Source: Geochorda sp036562495
GTDB taxonomy: Bacteria > Bacillota > Limnochordia > Limnochordales > Geochordaceae
Length of the DNA: 64,000 nt
Assembly: GCA_036562495.1 (NCBI GenBank)
Contig: DATCKA010000092.1
Coordinates: forward strand, 1 to 64,000
Direction: 5' to 3'
Part shown: in pieces, positions 46,381-54,436 of the stretch
How positions within the stretch are numbered: the first letter of the stretch is position 1
How the letters are laid out: each line of letters begins with the position of its first letter
Notes under the pieces: generated by a model
Database searches by the model: none
Told to the model about the DNA's origin: nothing
What the model saw: the letters and a program-made list of their open reading frames with translations, nothing else
Made by a program: the position numbers and the translations under genes

Positions 46381-47547
46381 GTGCCCGCCAACGTCTTCGC
46401 GAGTTGCCAGCCGCCGCGAGGCATCGCCGGCCGGGTCGCCGCGCTGGCATTGGCCCTGTCGCTGGCGGCTCCCGGCGTCGTCGCACTGGCCCGGACGGAC
46501 GCGCCGACAGAGGTCGTCACCCTGGACCAGGCGGTCGACCTGGCCGTCAAAGGGGCGGCTCTCGAGGTCGCACGCATCCAGCTGGCCGGGGCGAGGCTCG
46601 ACTTCGAGCGAGCCATGGCCGACAACCTGCTCTCCGGGTCACCCCTGGCCGAGCAGGTGGCGCGCAACGCGCTGCGGCGGGCTCAACACGACTTTCGCGA
46701 GAGCCACTTCCAGGTGGTCTCGTCGGTGGTCGGCGCGTACCTGGGCGTGCTGAGGGCGGCCAACGGCGTGCGGGTCGCCGAGCTGCAGCAGCGGATCGCC
46801 GAGACTGCCCTCGACGCGGCGCAGGAGAAGGCCCGGGCAGGCATGCTGGGCCCTCTCGAACTGGAGGACGCCCGCCATGCGGCGCTGAAGGCGCAGCAGG
46901 ATCTGGCGGAGGCGCGCATCTCGCTGGAGGAGGCGGTGGGGCAGCTGGCCGCGGCGCTTGGCTACCCGGAGACGATGCCGCCGGTCGATGCCCTGCAACT
47001 GCCCCAGGACCTGCCGCGGTTGCCAGCGCTCGACTCCGACCAGGCCGTGGCCACGGCCCTGAGCCAGAGTGACCTGATGATCTGGCACGACGAGGCCGTC
47101 GACATCGCCCGCAAGCAGCTCCGGCAGGCTCAGGCCGAGCAGGCGCCCCCGCTGGATCTGCAGGCGCGGGAACAGGCCGTGCGCAGCGCCGAGTTGCAAC
47201 GGCGCCAGGCCCGGCTCGACCTGGAGCGCTCGGTGCGCATCGCGCTGGCGCGTGCTGCGACGGCCGCCCGGCGGTTGGAGCTGGCCGAGGCGGCGGTACG
47301 CCTCGAGCAGCAGCGGCTCGAGGCCGTGCGCCAGCAGCAGCAGGCGGGCCTCAAGACGGCGCAGGCCGTCATGCAGGCCGAGGTGGCCGCCCTACAGGCG
47401 CACCAGAGTTATCTGACCGCTGTCCAGGACTACCTGACCCGCCTGGTGGAGCTGCACCGCCTGCTGGGCGAGGAGCCCGGCCTGGGCCCGTCCACGGCCG
47501 AGGCGATGGGCGCAGGAGCGACGGGGGAAGCAGGCTCGACGCGATGA
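46381..47547 (+). CDS. TolC-family protein apparently lacking beta-barrel strands
   Basis: 388 residues, GTG start behind GGGGAGGG. Signal peptide GRVAALALALSLAAPGVVAL. The long helices of a TolC/OEP repeat are clear (VVTLDQAVDLAVKGAALEVA; QVVSSVVGAYLGVLRAANGV; QQRIAETALDAAQEKARAGM; LELEDARHAALKAQQDLAEA) and again in a second repeat. Between the helix pairs, where TolC has paired membrane strands, the chain runs on as helix (RAMADNLLSGSPLAEQVARN; LRQAQAEQAPPLDLQAREQA). It is about 120 residues shorter than the next gene's product. Probably a periplasmic helical component of the pump. Confidence 0.75.
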   Translation: MPANVFASCQPPRGIAGRVAALALALSLAAPGVVALARTDAPTEVVTLDQAVDLAVKGAALEVARIQLAGARLDFERAMADNLLSGSPLAEQVARNALRRAQHDFRESHFQVVSSVVGAYLGVLRAANGVRVAELQQRIAETALDAAQEKARAGMLGPLELEDARHAALKAQQDLAEARISLEEAVGQLAAALGYPETMPPVDALQLPQDLPRLPALDSDQAVATALSQSDLMIWHDEAVDIARKQLRQAQAEQAPPLDLQAREQAVRSAELQRRQARLDLERSVRIALARAATAARRLELAEAAVRLEQQRLEAVRQQQQAGLKTAQAVMQAEVAALQAHQSYLTAVQDYLTRLVELHRLLGEEPGLGPSTAEAMGAGATGEAGSTR

Positions 47548-49079
47548 GGAGCCGATGGATGCCGCTGCTGGCCGTCGCCGGCCTGCTGGCAGCGGGCGGG
47601 CTGGGCACGGCCGGGGCACAGGAGCAACCGACGCTCTCGATGGAGGCCGTGGTGGAGGCCTACGTCGATTCGCACGCGTCCGTGCGGGAGGCCCGCACCC
47701 GCCTCGAGACGGCTCAGGCGGACTACGAGCGCAAGACCCGGGTGGCGTCGGCCCCCTCGCTGGAAGCGTCGGCCATGACGAGGGCCACCGCGGTCGAGTC
47801 GGAGGGCGATCCCACCTCGGTGGCCAACGGGGGCGTGGCGTTGACCTGGGCCCCCGTGGCGCCGCTTTCGCTGCAGGCCGACGTGCGACACGGGAGCGGG
47901 CTGGCCGAAAGCAGCCAGTCCGGTAAGGACCTGCCGGGGACGGCGACCCGGCTCTCGCTGCAGGCCTCCTGGACCCTGTGGCCGCCGCCCGTCTCCCAGG
48001 CTCGAAACCTCGATGCGGAGCAGGCTCGCCTGGCCCTCGATCAGGCCCTACACGGGCTCGAGACCGCGATCGAGCAGGCCCGCCTGGAGGGGGCGCGGCT
48101 CTACGACCAGGCCCGCCTCGCGAGGGCCCGGCTGGAGCTGGCGCGCCAGCGCCTGGACGCGGCCGAGCGGAGCCTGGCGCGCACCATCGACCAGTGGGCT
48201 GCCGGCCTGGCAGGCGAAGAGGCGGTGCTGCAGGCCCGCTCGGCTGCCCAGTCGGCGGCGCTGGCCGTGCAGCAGGCCGTGGCGACCCTGTCGGGGATCG
48301 AGCGGCAGCTGGGAGTGGAGGCCGACCGGCTGCCTGCGCTGCCGAAAGGAGACGACCTGGTGCACCTGGCGAGGCAGACGGCTGAGGATGTCCTGGCCTA
48401 TCTGGCCTCGTCGGCGCAGGCCGCCGGGCTTCCCGCGATCGTCCCCGAGGCGGGGGAGGCGACGGGGGGCATGTTGAGAGGCCTCCCTCCGCTGCCCGAC
48501 GAGGTGCTGGAGCGCGTCGTGGCGGGCTCTTTCGAGGTGGCCCAGGCCCGCCACCAGCTCGATCTGGCGCGTCGGCGCCTGGCGGCGGTCAGGCAGGGCG
48601 TGGCGGCTGCTACCCTGTCGGCGCGGGCGGAGTCCTGGGCCGGCGAGGCGACCAGGCCCGGCGGGGTCACCGTCTCGTTGACCGCCAGCCTCGACGTGTT
48701 GGACGGGGGCGCCCGACGGCTGGACGAGGCGCAGGCGGCCCGAGGGGTGGCGGAGGCGGAGCGCACGCTCGAGGACGTCGAGGCGAAGGTGCGTCACGAA
48801 GCCCTGGCCCGCTGGGACGAGGTGGGCACGGCGCTTCTCCAGATGGTGTCGGCCCGGATCGAGCTGCAGCTGGCCGAACTGGCCTGGGAGGCGGCGCAAG
48901 GGCGCTACGAGCGAGGCCTGGGATCGGCCGACCAGTTGGAGGAAGCCGATCGTGGTCGTATGGAGGCGGCTCTGGACCTGTTCGAGGCTGCCAGGACGCT
49001 TCAACGGGCGTGGGAGCAGCTGTTGGCGAAGCTGGCACCCGGCTTGGACCTGTCGAGCCCGATAGAGGGGGGACGGTGA
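47544..49079 (+). CDS. TolC-family outer membrane efflux protein
   Basis: 511 residues. Signal peptide WMPLLAVAGLLAAGGLGTAG. Both OEP repeats are complete. Repeat 1 has strand-like VANGGVALTWAPVAPLSLQA and TRLSLQASWTLWPPPVSQA; repeat 2 has ATLSARAESWAGEATRPG and GGVTVSLTASLDVLDGGARR. Long coiled helices lie between. Expected to form the outer-membrane duct. ATG 47544 overlaps the previous stop (ATGA). It is read with the preceding barrel-less homologue. Confidence 0.88.
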   Translation: MRSRWMPLLAVAGLLAAGGLGTAGAQEQPTLSMEAVVEAYVDSHASVREARTRLETAQADYERKTRVASAPSLEASAMTRATAVESEGDPTSVANGGVALTWAPVAPLSLQADVRHGSGLAESSQSGKDLPGTATRLSLQASWTLWPPPVSQARNLDAEQARLALDQALHGLETAIEQARLEGARLYDQARLARARLELARQRLDAAERSLARTIDQWAAGLAGEEAVLQARSAAQSAALAVQQAVATLSGIERQLGVEADRLPALPKGDDLVHLARQTAEDVLAYLASSAQAAGLPAIVPEAGEATGGMLRGLPPLPDEVLERVVAGSFEVAQARHQLDLARRRLAAVRQGVAAATLSARAESWAGEATRPGGVTVSLTASLDVLDGGARRLDEAQAARGVAEAERTLEDVEAKVRHEALARWDEVGTALLQMVSARIELQLAELAWEAAQGRYERGLGSADQLEEADRGRMEAALDLFEAARTLQRAWEQLLAKLAPGLDLSSPIEGGR

Positions 49080-49080
49080 C

Positions 49081-50244
49081 GTGGCGCAGCAACGCGGGAT
49101 CCGGCGAGCTCTCCACTGGTCCGTCGTCGCCGTGCTGGTGCTGGCGGCAGGCGGCGCGGGGACCTGGTGGTGGCTGGCGGCCCGACGAGCCGAAACAAGC
49201 GCGGCCGGAGCGGCACGGCCCGCCGGCGGAGCGGTCGTTCGTCGCGAGGCGGGAGCCTTCTCCGAGGAGGAGGGACGGGAGCTTCTGAGGCTCGCGTCGC
49301 AGGCAGGGGTACAGGCCGTGCCCGTGCAGCGCGTCGACATCCGCCGCTACGTGGAGGCCACCGGCACCATCACGTCCGAGCGAGACGTGACCCTCTCCTT
49401 CGGCGTGGCGGGGCGCGTCAAGGCGGTCCATGTCGGGGTCGGCGACCGGGTGAAGGCGGGCCAGCTGCTGGCCGAGCTGGACGACACATCCCTGCGACTG
49501 GCCTACGTGCGGGCGCGCAATGCCTACGAGCAGGCGCGCCTCGAGCAGGGGCCTGCCCAGGTGGAGGAGAGCCGGCTCGCCATGGAGGCGGCGCGCCAGG
49601 ACCTCGAGGGCGCCCGTTTGGTGGCGCCGTTCGACGGCGTCGTCGTCAGCGTCGACGCGCAGGCGGGCGAGCACGTCTCCGCGTCCCAGACCGTGGTGCG
49701 CCTGGTCGACCTTTCGGCGCTCCGGGTGGAGGTGTCGGTGGACGAGGTCGATCTGCCTTACGTGCGGCCGGGGCAGTCGGCGGTCGTCACGGTGCGGGGC
49801 TATCCGGACCTCTCGCTGGAGGGCGAGGTGGAGCGGCTCACGCCTGCCGGGCGCGGCCAGGGCGACCTGGTGCTGTTCGACGTCGTGGTGCGGCTGCGGG
49901 AGTCCCGTGACGAACTGCTGCCCGGCATGACCGCCACGGCTCGCATCGAGGTGGCACGGGCTGACGACGTGCTGGCCGTGCCCGAGGAGGCTGTGGTGGA
50001 GACGGGCGGCCGGGCCCTGGTGAGCCGGGTGGTCGATGGGTCCATCGTGTTGACGCCGGTGGAGCTGGGCGTCAGCGACGGGCGATTCGTCGAGGTGCGC
50101 TCGGGCCTCAGCGAGGGCGACCGGGTGCTGGCGACCAACTACGAGGTGTACCGGCGGCTCGCGGGGAGCAGTTCGGGTACGAGCCGGCCTCCGGGGGCGC
50201 CGGGCCCGACGTTTCGCATCAATGCGCCGCCGGCGGGGCGATGA
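49081..50244 (+). CDS. Efflux periplasmic adaptor (MacA/HlyD family)
   Basis: 387 residues, GTG 49081 one base after the preceding TolC stop. An N-terminal anchor (WSVVAVLVLAAGGAGTWWWL) is followed by a barrel-sandwich lipoyl half (VTLSFGVAGRVKAVHVGVGD), a short hairpin (RNAYEQARLEQGPAQVEESR), the second lipoyl half (GARLVAPFDGVVVSVDAQAG), a beta-barrel (VEVSVDEVDLPYVRPGQSAV) and a membrane-proximal domain. Bridges the inner-membrane permease to the TolC-like proteins. Confidence 0.92.
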   Translation: MAQQRGIRRALHWSVVAVLVLAAGGAGTWWWLAARRAETSAAGAARPAGGAVVRREAGAFSEEEGRELLRLASQAGVQAVPVQRVDIRRYVEATGTITSERDVTLSFGVAGRVKAVHVGVGDRVKAGQLLAELDDTSLRLAYVRARNAYEQARLEQGPAQVEESRLAMEAARQDLEGARLVAPFDGVVVSVDAQAGEHVSASQTVVRLVDLSALRVEVSVDEVDLPYVRPGQSAVVTVRGYPDLSLEGEVERLTPAGRGQGDLVLFDVVVRLRESRDELLPGMTATARIEVARADDVLAVPEEAVVETGGRALVSRVVDGSIVLTPVELGVSDGRFVEVRSGLSEGDRVLATNYEVYRRLAGSSSGTSRPPGAPGPTFRINAPPAGR

Positions 50245-50247
50245 GCC

Positions 50248-51006
50248 GTGATGGGGCATCCAGCGAGCCCTGTGGCGGGCAACGGCGCCGGTACGCCCGC
50301 CATCCAGCTGCAGGGCGTCACCAAGGTCTACGGACGCGGCGAGAGTGCCGTGGTAGCCCTGCGTGACATCAACCTGACCATCGCGCCCGGCGAGTACGTC
50401 GCCATCACGGGGCCGTCCGGGTCGGGCAAGTCGACCCTGATGCACCTGCTGGGCTGCCTGGACCGCCCCACATCGGGCAAGATCCTCATCGAGGGGCAGG
50501 ACGTCACCCGGCTCAGCGAGGCGCGTCTGGCGGCGTTGCGCAACCGGCGCATCGGATTCGTCTTCCAGTCCTTCCACTTGATGCCCCGCGAGACGGTGTT
50601 GCGCAACGTCGAGTGGCCCCTCATCTACGCAGGCGTCCCACCGAGTCGGCGGCGGGAGCGCGCGCTCGAGGTGCTGACCCAGGTCGGCATGGCGCACCGG
50701 GTGCGGCACCGGCCGCAGGAGCTCTCGGGCGGCGAGCGCCAGCGCGTGGCCATCGCCCGGGCCCTGGTCAATGACCCGGCCTTCATCCTGGCCGACGAGC
50801 CCACCGGCAACCTGGACTCGGCCAACGGCGAGCAGGTGCTGGCCCTGCTCGAGGAGCTCAACGCCCAGGGACGCACGGTGATTCTGGTGACGCATGACAT
50901 GGGCATCGCCCACCGGGCTCGCCGGTTGATCCGGGTGCGTGACGGCCGGGTGGAGTACGACGGGGGCGTCTCGGCGTCGCAAGAGGGGAGGCGGGCCGTC
51001 CCGTGA
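50248..51006 (+). CDS. MacB-type ABC exporter ATPase
   Basis: 252 residues. Walker A GPSGSGKST, VFQSFHLMPRETVLRNVEWP (typical of the MacB/LolD group), signature LSGGERQRVAIARAL, Walker B FILADEPTGNLDS and VTHDMGIAHRA. GTG 50248 is immediately followed by ATG 50251; either could start. Powers the FtsX-like permease encoded next, as a mechanotransmission exporter rather than a classical pump. Confidence 0.94.
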   Translation: MMGHPASPVAGNGAGTPAIQLQGVTKVYGRGESAVVALRDINLTIAPGEYVAITGPSGSGKSTLMHLLGCLDRPTSGKILIEGQDVTRLSEARLAALRNRRIGFVFQSFHLMPRETVLRNVEWPLIYAGVPPSRRRERALEVLTQVGMAHRVRHRPQELSGGERQRVAIARALVNDPAFILADEPTGNLDSANGEQVLALLEELNAQGRTVILVTHDMGIAHRARRLIRVRDGRVEYDGGVSASQEGRRAVP

Positions 51007-52217
51007 GGACTCGGGAGCTGATCGGCGTCGCCTTCGGCAGCATCCGGGCGGGCGGGCTCCGGTCCTTCCTGTCGGTGCTGGGGATCGTCATCGGGGTCGC
51101 CGCCGTCATTGCCCTGGTCTCCGTGGGGCAGGGGGCGGCGCTCCAGATCCAGTCGCAGCTGACGTCGCTCGGATCCAACCTGCTGACCATCATGCCCTCT
51201 GCCCGCACCGCCTCCGGGGGACGGGTCTCGCAGGAGCAGCTGTCGGGGCTCACCATGGAGCTGGCCGACGAGTTGCCCCTCGCGGCGCCGGCCATCACGG
51301 CGGCGACGGGTCTGGTGCAGAGCCGGGCGACGTTGGTGGTGGGCGCCAGGAACCTCTCGGTGGGGGTCATGGGGGTGGGCGAGGCCTACGCCTCGCTGCT
51401 CAACTACCGTCCCATCGCGGGCCGCTTCGTGCAGCCCCGGGACGGGCGCGAGCGCAGGATGGCCGTTGTGCTGGGGTTCGGCGTGGCCCAGGACCTGTTC
51501 GGCGGCGAGGTACCGGTGGGCCATGACATCACCCTGGTCTTTGGCGGGCGCCCCGTCGCAGGGGTGGTCGTGGGGGTCATGGAGCCCAAGGGCGCCCTCT
51601 TCTTCGCCAACTTCGACCGGCAGGTCTACGTGCCGGCGGAGACCCTGGTGGCCCGGGGACTGGTGCCCAACCGCATGGGCTCGTACCTCGCCCAGACCAA
51701 AGAGGGGGTCGACGTGGACGACGCGGTGGCCCAGGTCACCTTCTTCTTCGATCGCCGGCTCGGCGAGCCGGGCATCGTGCAGGTGGCCAGCCAGCAGGCC
51801 CTCCTGGATGCGGTGAGGCAAGCCACCGGCACCATGACCCTGCTGCTGGGGGCCATCGCCGGCATCGCGCTGTTGGTGGGCGGCATCGGCATCATGAACG
51901 TGATGCTGGTGGCGGTCGCCGAACGCACCCACGAGATCGGCGTACGCATGGCCATCGGAGCGCGCCGTGCCGACATCCTGCGCCAGTTTCTGGCGGAGTC
52001 GACGGCCCTGAGCGTCGTGGGGGGAATCGTGGGGCTGCTGGCCGGATGGGCCGGCGGATGGGCCATGTCGCGGGCCCTGGGCTTCCCCTTCGTCATCTCC
52101 AGCCAGTCCGTCGTGCTCGCCATCGGCTTCTCGATGGCGGTGGGCATCTTCTTCGGCATCTATCCGGCCCGGCGAGCCTCACGGCTCGACCCGGTGGAGG
52201 CGCTGCGCTACGAGTGA
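51003..52217 (+). CDS. MacB-type ABC exporter permease (FtsX family)
   Basis: 404 residues, GTG start overlapping the ATPase stop (GTGA). One N-terminal helix (RSFLSVLGIVIGVAAVIAL), a large periplasmic domain (LGSNLLTIMPSARTASGG onward, about residues 50-275), then three C-terminal helices (TLLLGAIAGIALLVGGIGIM, FLAESTALSVVGGIVGLLAG, VVLAIGFSMAVGIFFGIYP) with NVMLVAVAERTHEIGVRMAI and the terminal PARRASRLDPVEALRYE. Standard MacB permease half; exports drugs, peptides or lipoproteins from the periplasm. Confidence 0.94.
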   Translation: MRTRELIGVAFGSIRAGGLRSFLSVLGIVIGVAAVIALVSVGQGAALQIQSQLTSLGSNLLTIMPSARTASGGRVSQEQLSGLTMELADELPLAAPAITAATGLVQSRATLVVGARNLSVGVMGVGEAYASLLNYRPIAGRFVQPRDGRERRMAVVLGFGVAQDLFGGEVPVGHDITLVFGGRPVAGVVVGVMEPKGALFFANFDRQVYVPAETLVARGLVPNRMGSYLAQTKEGVDVDDAVAQVTFFFDRRLGEPGIVQVASQQALLDAVRQATGTMTLLLGAIAGIALLVGGIGIMNVMLVAVAERTHEIGVRMAIGARRADILRQFLAESTALSVVGGIVGLLAGWAGGWAMSRALGFPFVISSQSVVLAIGFSMAVGIFFGIYPARRASRLDPVEALRYE

Positions 52218-52246
52218 AGATGAGGTGGGTCCTTCGCCAGCAGATC

Positions 52247-52264
52247 TTCACGATTCCTTCACGG
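52247..52264 (+). promoter_or_regulatory. Two TTCACG(A/G) repeats at 11-base spacing before the Spy-like gene
   Basis: TTCACGA at 52247 and TTCACGG at 52258, the same motif and 11-base phase as at 46290-46318. They lie about 100 bases before the Spy-like start, in the 147-base gap after the efflux permease, and suggest one regulator for both units. Confidence 0.5.
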
Positions 52265-52364
52265 CTTCTCGCGCACGGCCGTGGCAGAGTGGGGGCGGGA
52301 CGAGCCGTCGCCAGGACGGCCGCTATGGCCAACGAGGTAGCCTCTTGAAGGGGGTCGTGAGGAG

Positions 52365-52910
52365 ATGAGCGGCGAGCATCGAGAGAGGCTAGGGAGACGG
52401 CGGTGGATGGTGCGGGCTGCCACGCTGGCGTTGACGATGGTCATGGCTTCGATGGTGGTGCTGGCCGCGTCGCCCGACGGATCGTCGGCCGAGCCCGAGC
52501 GGCGCATACTGACCCGTCCACGGGCGGGGCTGGCCGCCCTCGAGCTCAGCGCCGAGCAGCTGCAGCAGATCCGTGAGATCCGCCAGAAGGCCTACGAAAA
52601 GGCCATCCCAATCCAGGGCGAGCTCTACACGCTGCGCCGACAGCTGGCGTTGGCCCTGCGCGGCACCGAACTGGAAGCCGACCGGGTCAAGGAGCTGGCC
52701 GCCCGCATCCACGAGTTGCAGGGAGAGCTCCAGCAAATCCAGCTTCAAATGCTGCTGGACGTCCGCGGGGTGTTGACCGACGAGCAGCTCCGCAAGCTGA
52801 GCGTGTACGGTGGCTTCGGGTTCGGCTGGGGCGGAGCCTTGGACGGCCGCCACATGGGCCCAAACGGCAACCTCCGGCTTCACATGATGGGCCGGCGGAT
52901 GCTCCGCTGA
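52365..52910 (+). CDS. Spy/CpxP-like periplasmic stress protein
   Basis: 181 residues, ATG behind GTGAGGAG. Signal-anchor RAATLALTMVMASMVVLAAS, then a helical hairpin typical of the LTxxQ family: LELSAEQLQQIREIRQKAYE, TLRRQLALALRGTELEADRV, LQGELQQIQLQMLLDVRGVL and the closing LTDEQLRKL. Ends in a Gly/Met-rich tail. Spy and CpxP are periplasmic chaperones or sensors of envelope damage; the position after the efflux operon fits an envelope-stress regulon. Confidence 0.86.
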   Translation: MSGEHRERLGRRRWMVRAATLALTMVMASMVVLAASPDGSSAEPERRILTRPRAGLAALELSAEQLQQIREIRQKAYEKAIPIQGELYTLRRQLALALRGTELEADRVKELAARIHELQGELQQIQLQMLLDVRGVLTDEQLRKLSVYGGFGFGWGGALDGRHMGPNGNLRLHMMGRRMLR

Positions 52911-52956
52911 GCGGCCGAACCAATCCGTCTTGCCACGAGAGGTCACCGGACAGCAC

Positions 52957-52981
52957 GGCGCCCGGCCTACGGCCGGGCGCC
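52957..52981. terminator. Perfect 11-bp hairpin after the Spy-like gene
   Basis: GGCGCCCGGCC (52957-52967), loop TAC, GGCCGGGCGCC (52971-52981). T-rich sequence follows on the plus side. Lies between the Spy-like gene and the convergent small peptide gene. Confidence 0.7.
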
Positions 52982-52989
52982 TGTCGTTG

Positions 52990-53046
52990 TCACTTGGTCT
53001 TCTTCTCCGAAGAGGGCTTCTTGCACCCCTTGGCCTTCTTCTCCAC
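52990..53046 (-). CDS. Possible 18-residue lysine-rich peptide
   Basis: GTG 53046 to TGA 52990 on the minus strand encodes VEKKAKGCKKPSSEKKTK: eight lysines and one cysteine in 18 residues. GAGGAGGTG stands eight bases upstream, one of the strongest ribosome-binding sites in the region, and an in-frame stop just before it fixes the start. A near copy of the site-plus-start region (GAGGAGGTGC then GT then AGAAGA) lies about 40 bases upstream with GTA in place of GTG. Too short to compare with families; could bind nucleic acid or a membrane. The rest of 52982-53152 has nothing else I can support. Confidence 0.45.
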   Translation of the reverse strand: MEKKAKGCKKPSSEKKTK

Positions 53047-53152
53047 GGCCGCGGCACCTCCTCACGGCCGGAGGTCTTCTTTACGGGTGCCGCACCTCCT
53101 CTCCGGCAGAGGCCTCGCCGTTGACCGCCTCGTCGCTCTCGGGCCCCCGAGG

Positions 53153-53602
53153 TCACTCCACGCCCTCGAAGTCGCCTTCGTCTCGCTCGATGCGTGCCAC
53201 CAGAGGGGGAAGGTCCTCGACATCGACCAGGATGAAGTCGGGCGCCTCGTCCAGGCAGGCCGGCTGGGGAGGAGGGCCGTCGACGGCCACGAGCGCGGTG
53301 CTCCACGAACGAGCGTTTCCGAATCGGACGGAGCCCCACGGGTGGGCCCCCACCACGAGCACCGACGTACGCTCGCCCGAGGAGAGGTCGGGCAGCGTCG
53401 CCACCTGCTGCAGGTCCGCGGCCCGCTGGATGCGTGGTTCGACATCCGCCGGCAGGGGGAGGGGGATCGCCCCTACCAGCCAGACCCGGCACCAGCGGGC
53501 GAGCGCGGTGATGGCGCCGGCCAGGTCATCGGCGGTCACGAACGGTCGATCCGGGGCCACGAGCTCGTCGACAGCGATGATCACGGCGCGGATCCTGGCC
53601 AC
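53153..53602 (-). CDS. Hypothetical protein, weakly HAD-like
   Basis: 149 residues from GTG 53602, with GAGGAGCG upstream. The start RAVIIAVDELVAPDRPFV resembles a HAD motif I strand with a single Asp, and the end APDFILVDVEDLPPLVARIE resembles the closing segment of HAD phosphatases, but the DxD nucleophile pair is missing. Possibly a degenerate HAD or an unrelated Rossmann-like protein. Divergent from the next gene, with the tandem 14-bp repeat between them. Confidence 0.6.
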   Translation of the reverse strand: MARIRAVIIAVDELVAPDRPFVTADDLAGAITALARWCRVWLVGAIPLPLPADVEPRIQRAADLQQVATLPDLSSGERTSVLVVGAHPWGSVRFGNARSWSTALVAVDGPPPQPACLDEAPDFILVDVEDLPPLVARIERDEGDFEGVE

Positions 53603-53627
53603 GAGGCGTCGCTCCTCTACTTAGCCC

Positions 53628-53658
53628 TATAATAACGGTACATGAATAACGGTACATG
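53628..53658. promoter_or_regulatory. TATAAT box followed by a perfect 14-bp tandem repeat
   Basis: TATAAT (53628-53633) overlaps two perfect head-to-tail copies of AATAACGGTACATG (53631-53644, 53645-53658) in the divergent gap. The repeat is AT-rich against GC-rich surroundings. A promoter and operator for one or both flanking genes is likely; direction uncertain since TTATTATAG reads on the minus strand as well. Confidence 0.5.
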
Positions 53659-53700
53659 CCGGGTGGCGCTGCGCGCCGCCCTGAGGAGGCTCCCGGTATC

Positions 53701-54288
53701 GTGCCCTCTTCGAAGGGCCCTGAGTTCCCCGACAAGATCTGGCTCTCCTGGCGGCAGGAAGGACCGTATCTCGTCCGTGACCAGCACCTGGTCACCCGGG
53801 ACGACGACCTGCTCGCGCTCTCGAAGGTCCCCATCGGTCGACAGGTGAGAGGGCTTTGCAAGCTGACCCTGGACGAGCTCTCGGCCGTGGTGCCCCCGCC
53901 GGTGTATGCCCTGGCCACGCGGATGGCGCGGTCGCTGGTGGAGGGACGTCCGCTGCGACTCGTGGCACGGGATGAGCAGCGCGCCGGGCATAGCCCTCAG
54001 GAGGTCTTGGAGGGGGCGCTGGCCCTCTGCCGTGCCGGGCTCGTGGTGGTCTTCCTGCGCAACCCCCGCCGGGCGAGCCCTCAATGGGAGTTGCGACACG
54101 CCGAGCTGACCAATTGGGGCAGGGCCATACTGGTCTCGCTGGACGCCGTGCACCTGACGGGGGCGGGGCGTCTGGCGCCGGTCCCTCGTCAGGCTGTCGC
54201 TGTGCCCGCCACCAACGGACGAGCGGGCAAGGGTGCCGAGCCTTCGGTGCGAGGAGACGGCGACGCCGGTCGAGCCTCCCGGTCCTGA
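53701..54288 (+). CDS. Hypothetical protein, 195 residues
   Basis: GTG 53701 follows GAGGAGG by nine bases; an earlier ATG at 53656 lies in the tandem repeat. Codon third positions are strongly GC, as in real genes here. The sequence KIWLSWRQEGPYLVRDQHLV, LCKLTLDELSAVVPPPVYAL and EVLEGALALCRAGLVVVFLR suggests a small alpha/beta fold. No signal peptide, no family recognised. The frame on the opposite strand is Arg/Ser-rich and was not accepted. Confidence 0.6.
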   Translation: MPSSKGPEFPDKIWLSWRQEGPYLVRDQHLVTRDDDLLALSKVPIGRQVRGLCKLTLDELSAVVPPPVYALATRMARSLVEGRPLRLVARDEQRAGHSPQEVLEGALALCRAGLVVVFLRNPRRASPQWELRHAELTNWGRAILVSLDAVHLTGAGRLAPVPRQAVAVPATNGRAGKGAEPSVRGDGDAGRASRS

Positions 54289-54362
54289 TGCCGCCTTGCC
54301 CGTGCATGCGATTGCGTGCCTGCGCCTCACCTTCCACAAGGAATGACCACGTCGCTGATCGA

Positions 54363-54382
54363 AATCGGAAAAAGTCCCGATT
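54363..54382. promoter_or_regulatory. Inverted repeat AATCGG-N8-CCGATT
   Basis: Perfect 6-bp arms with an A-rich eight-base centre in the 148-base gap before the TAXI gene, 55 bases before its start. An operator or small leader hairpin; nothing more can be said. Confidence 0.35.
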
Positions 54383-54436
54383 CTGTCTAGCTGGTGGGAG
54401 TTCTCGTACATCGCTGGGAGAGGAGATGAGAAAGCG

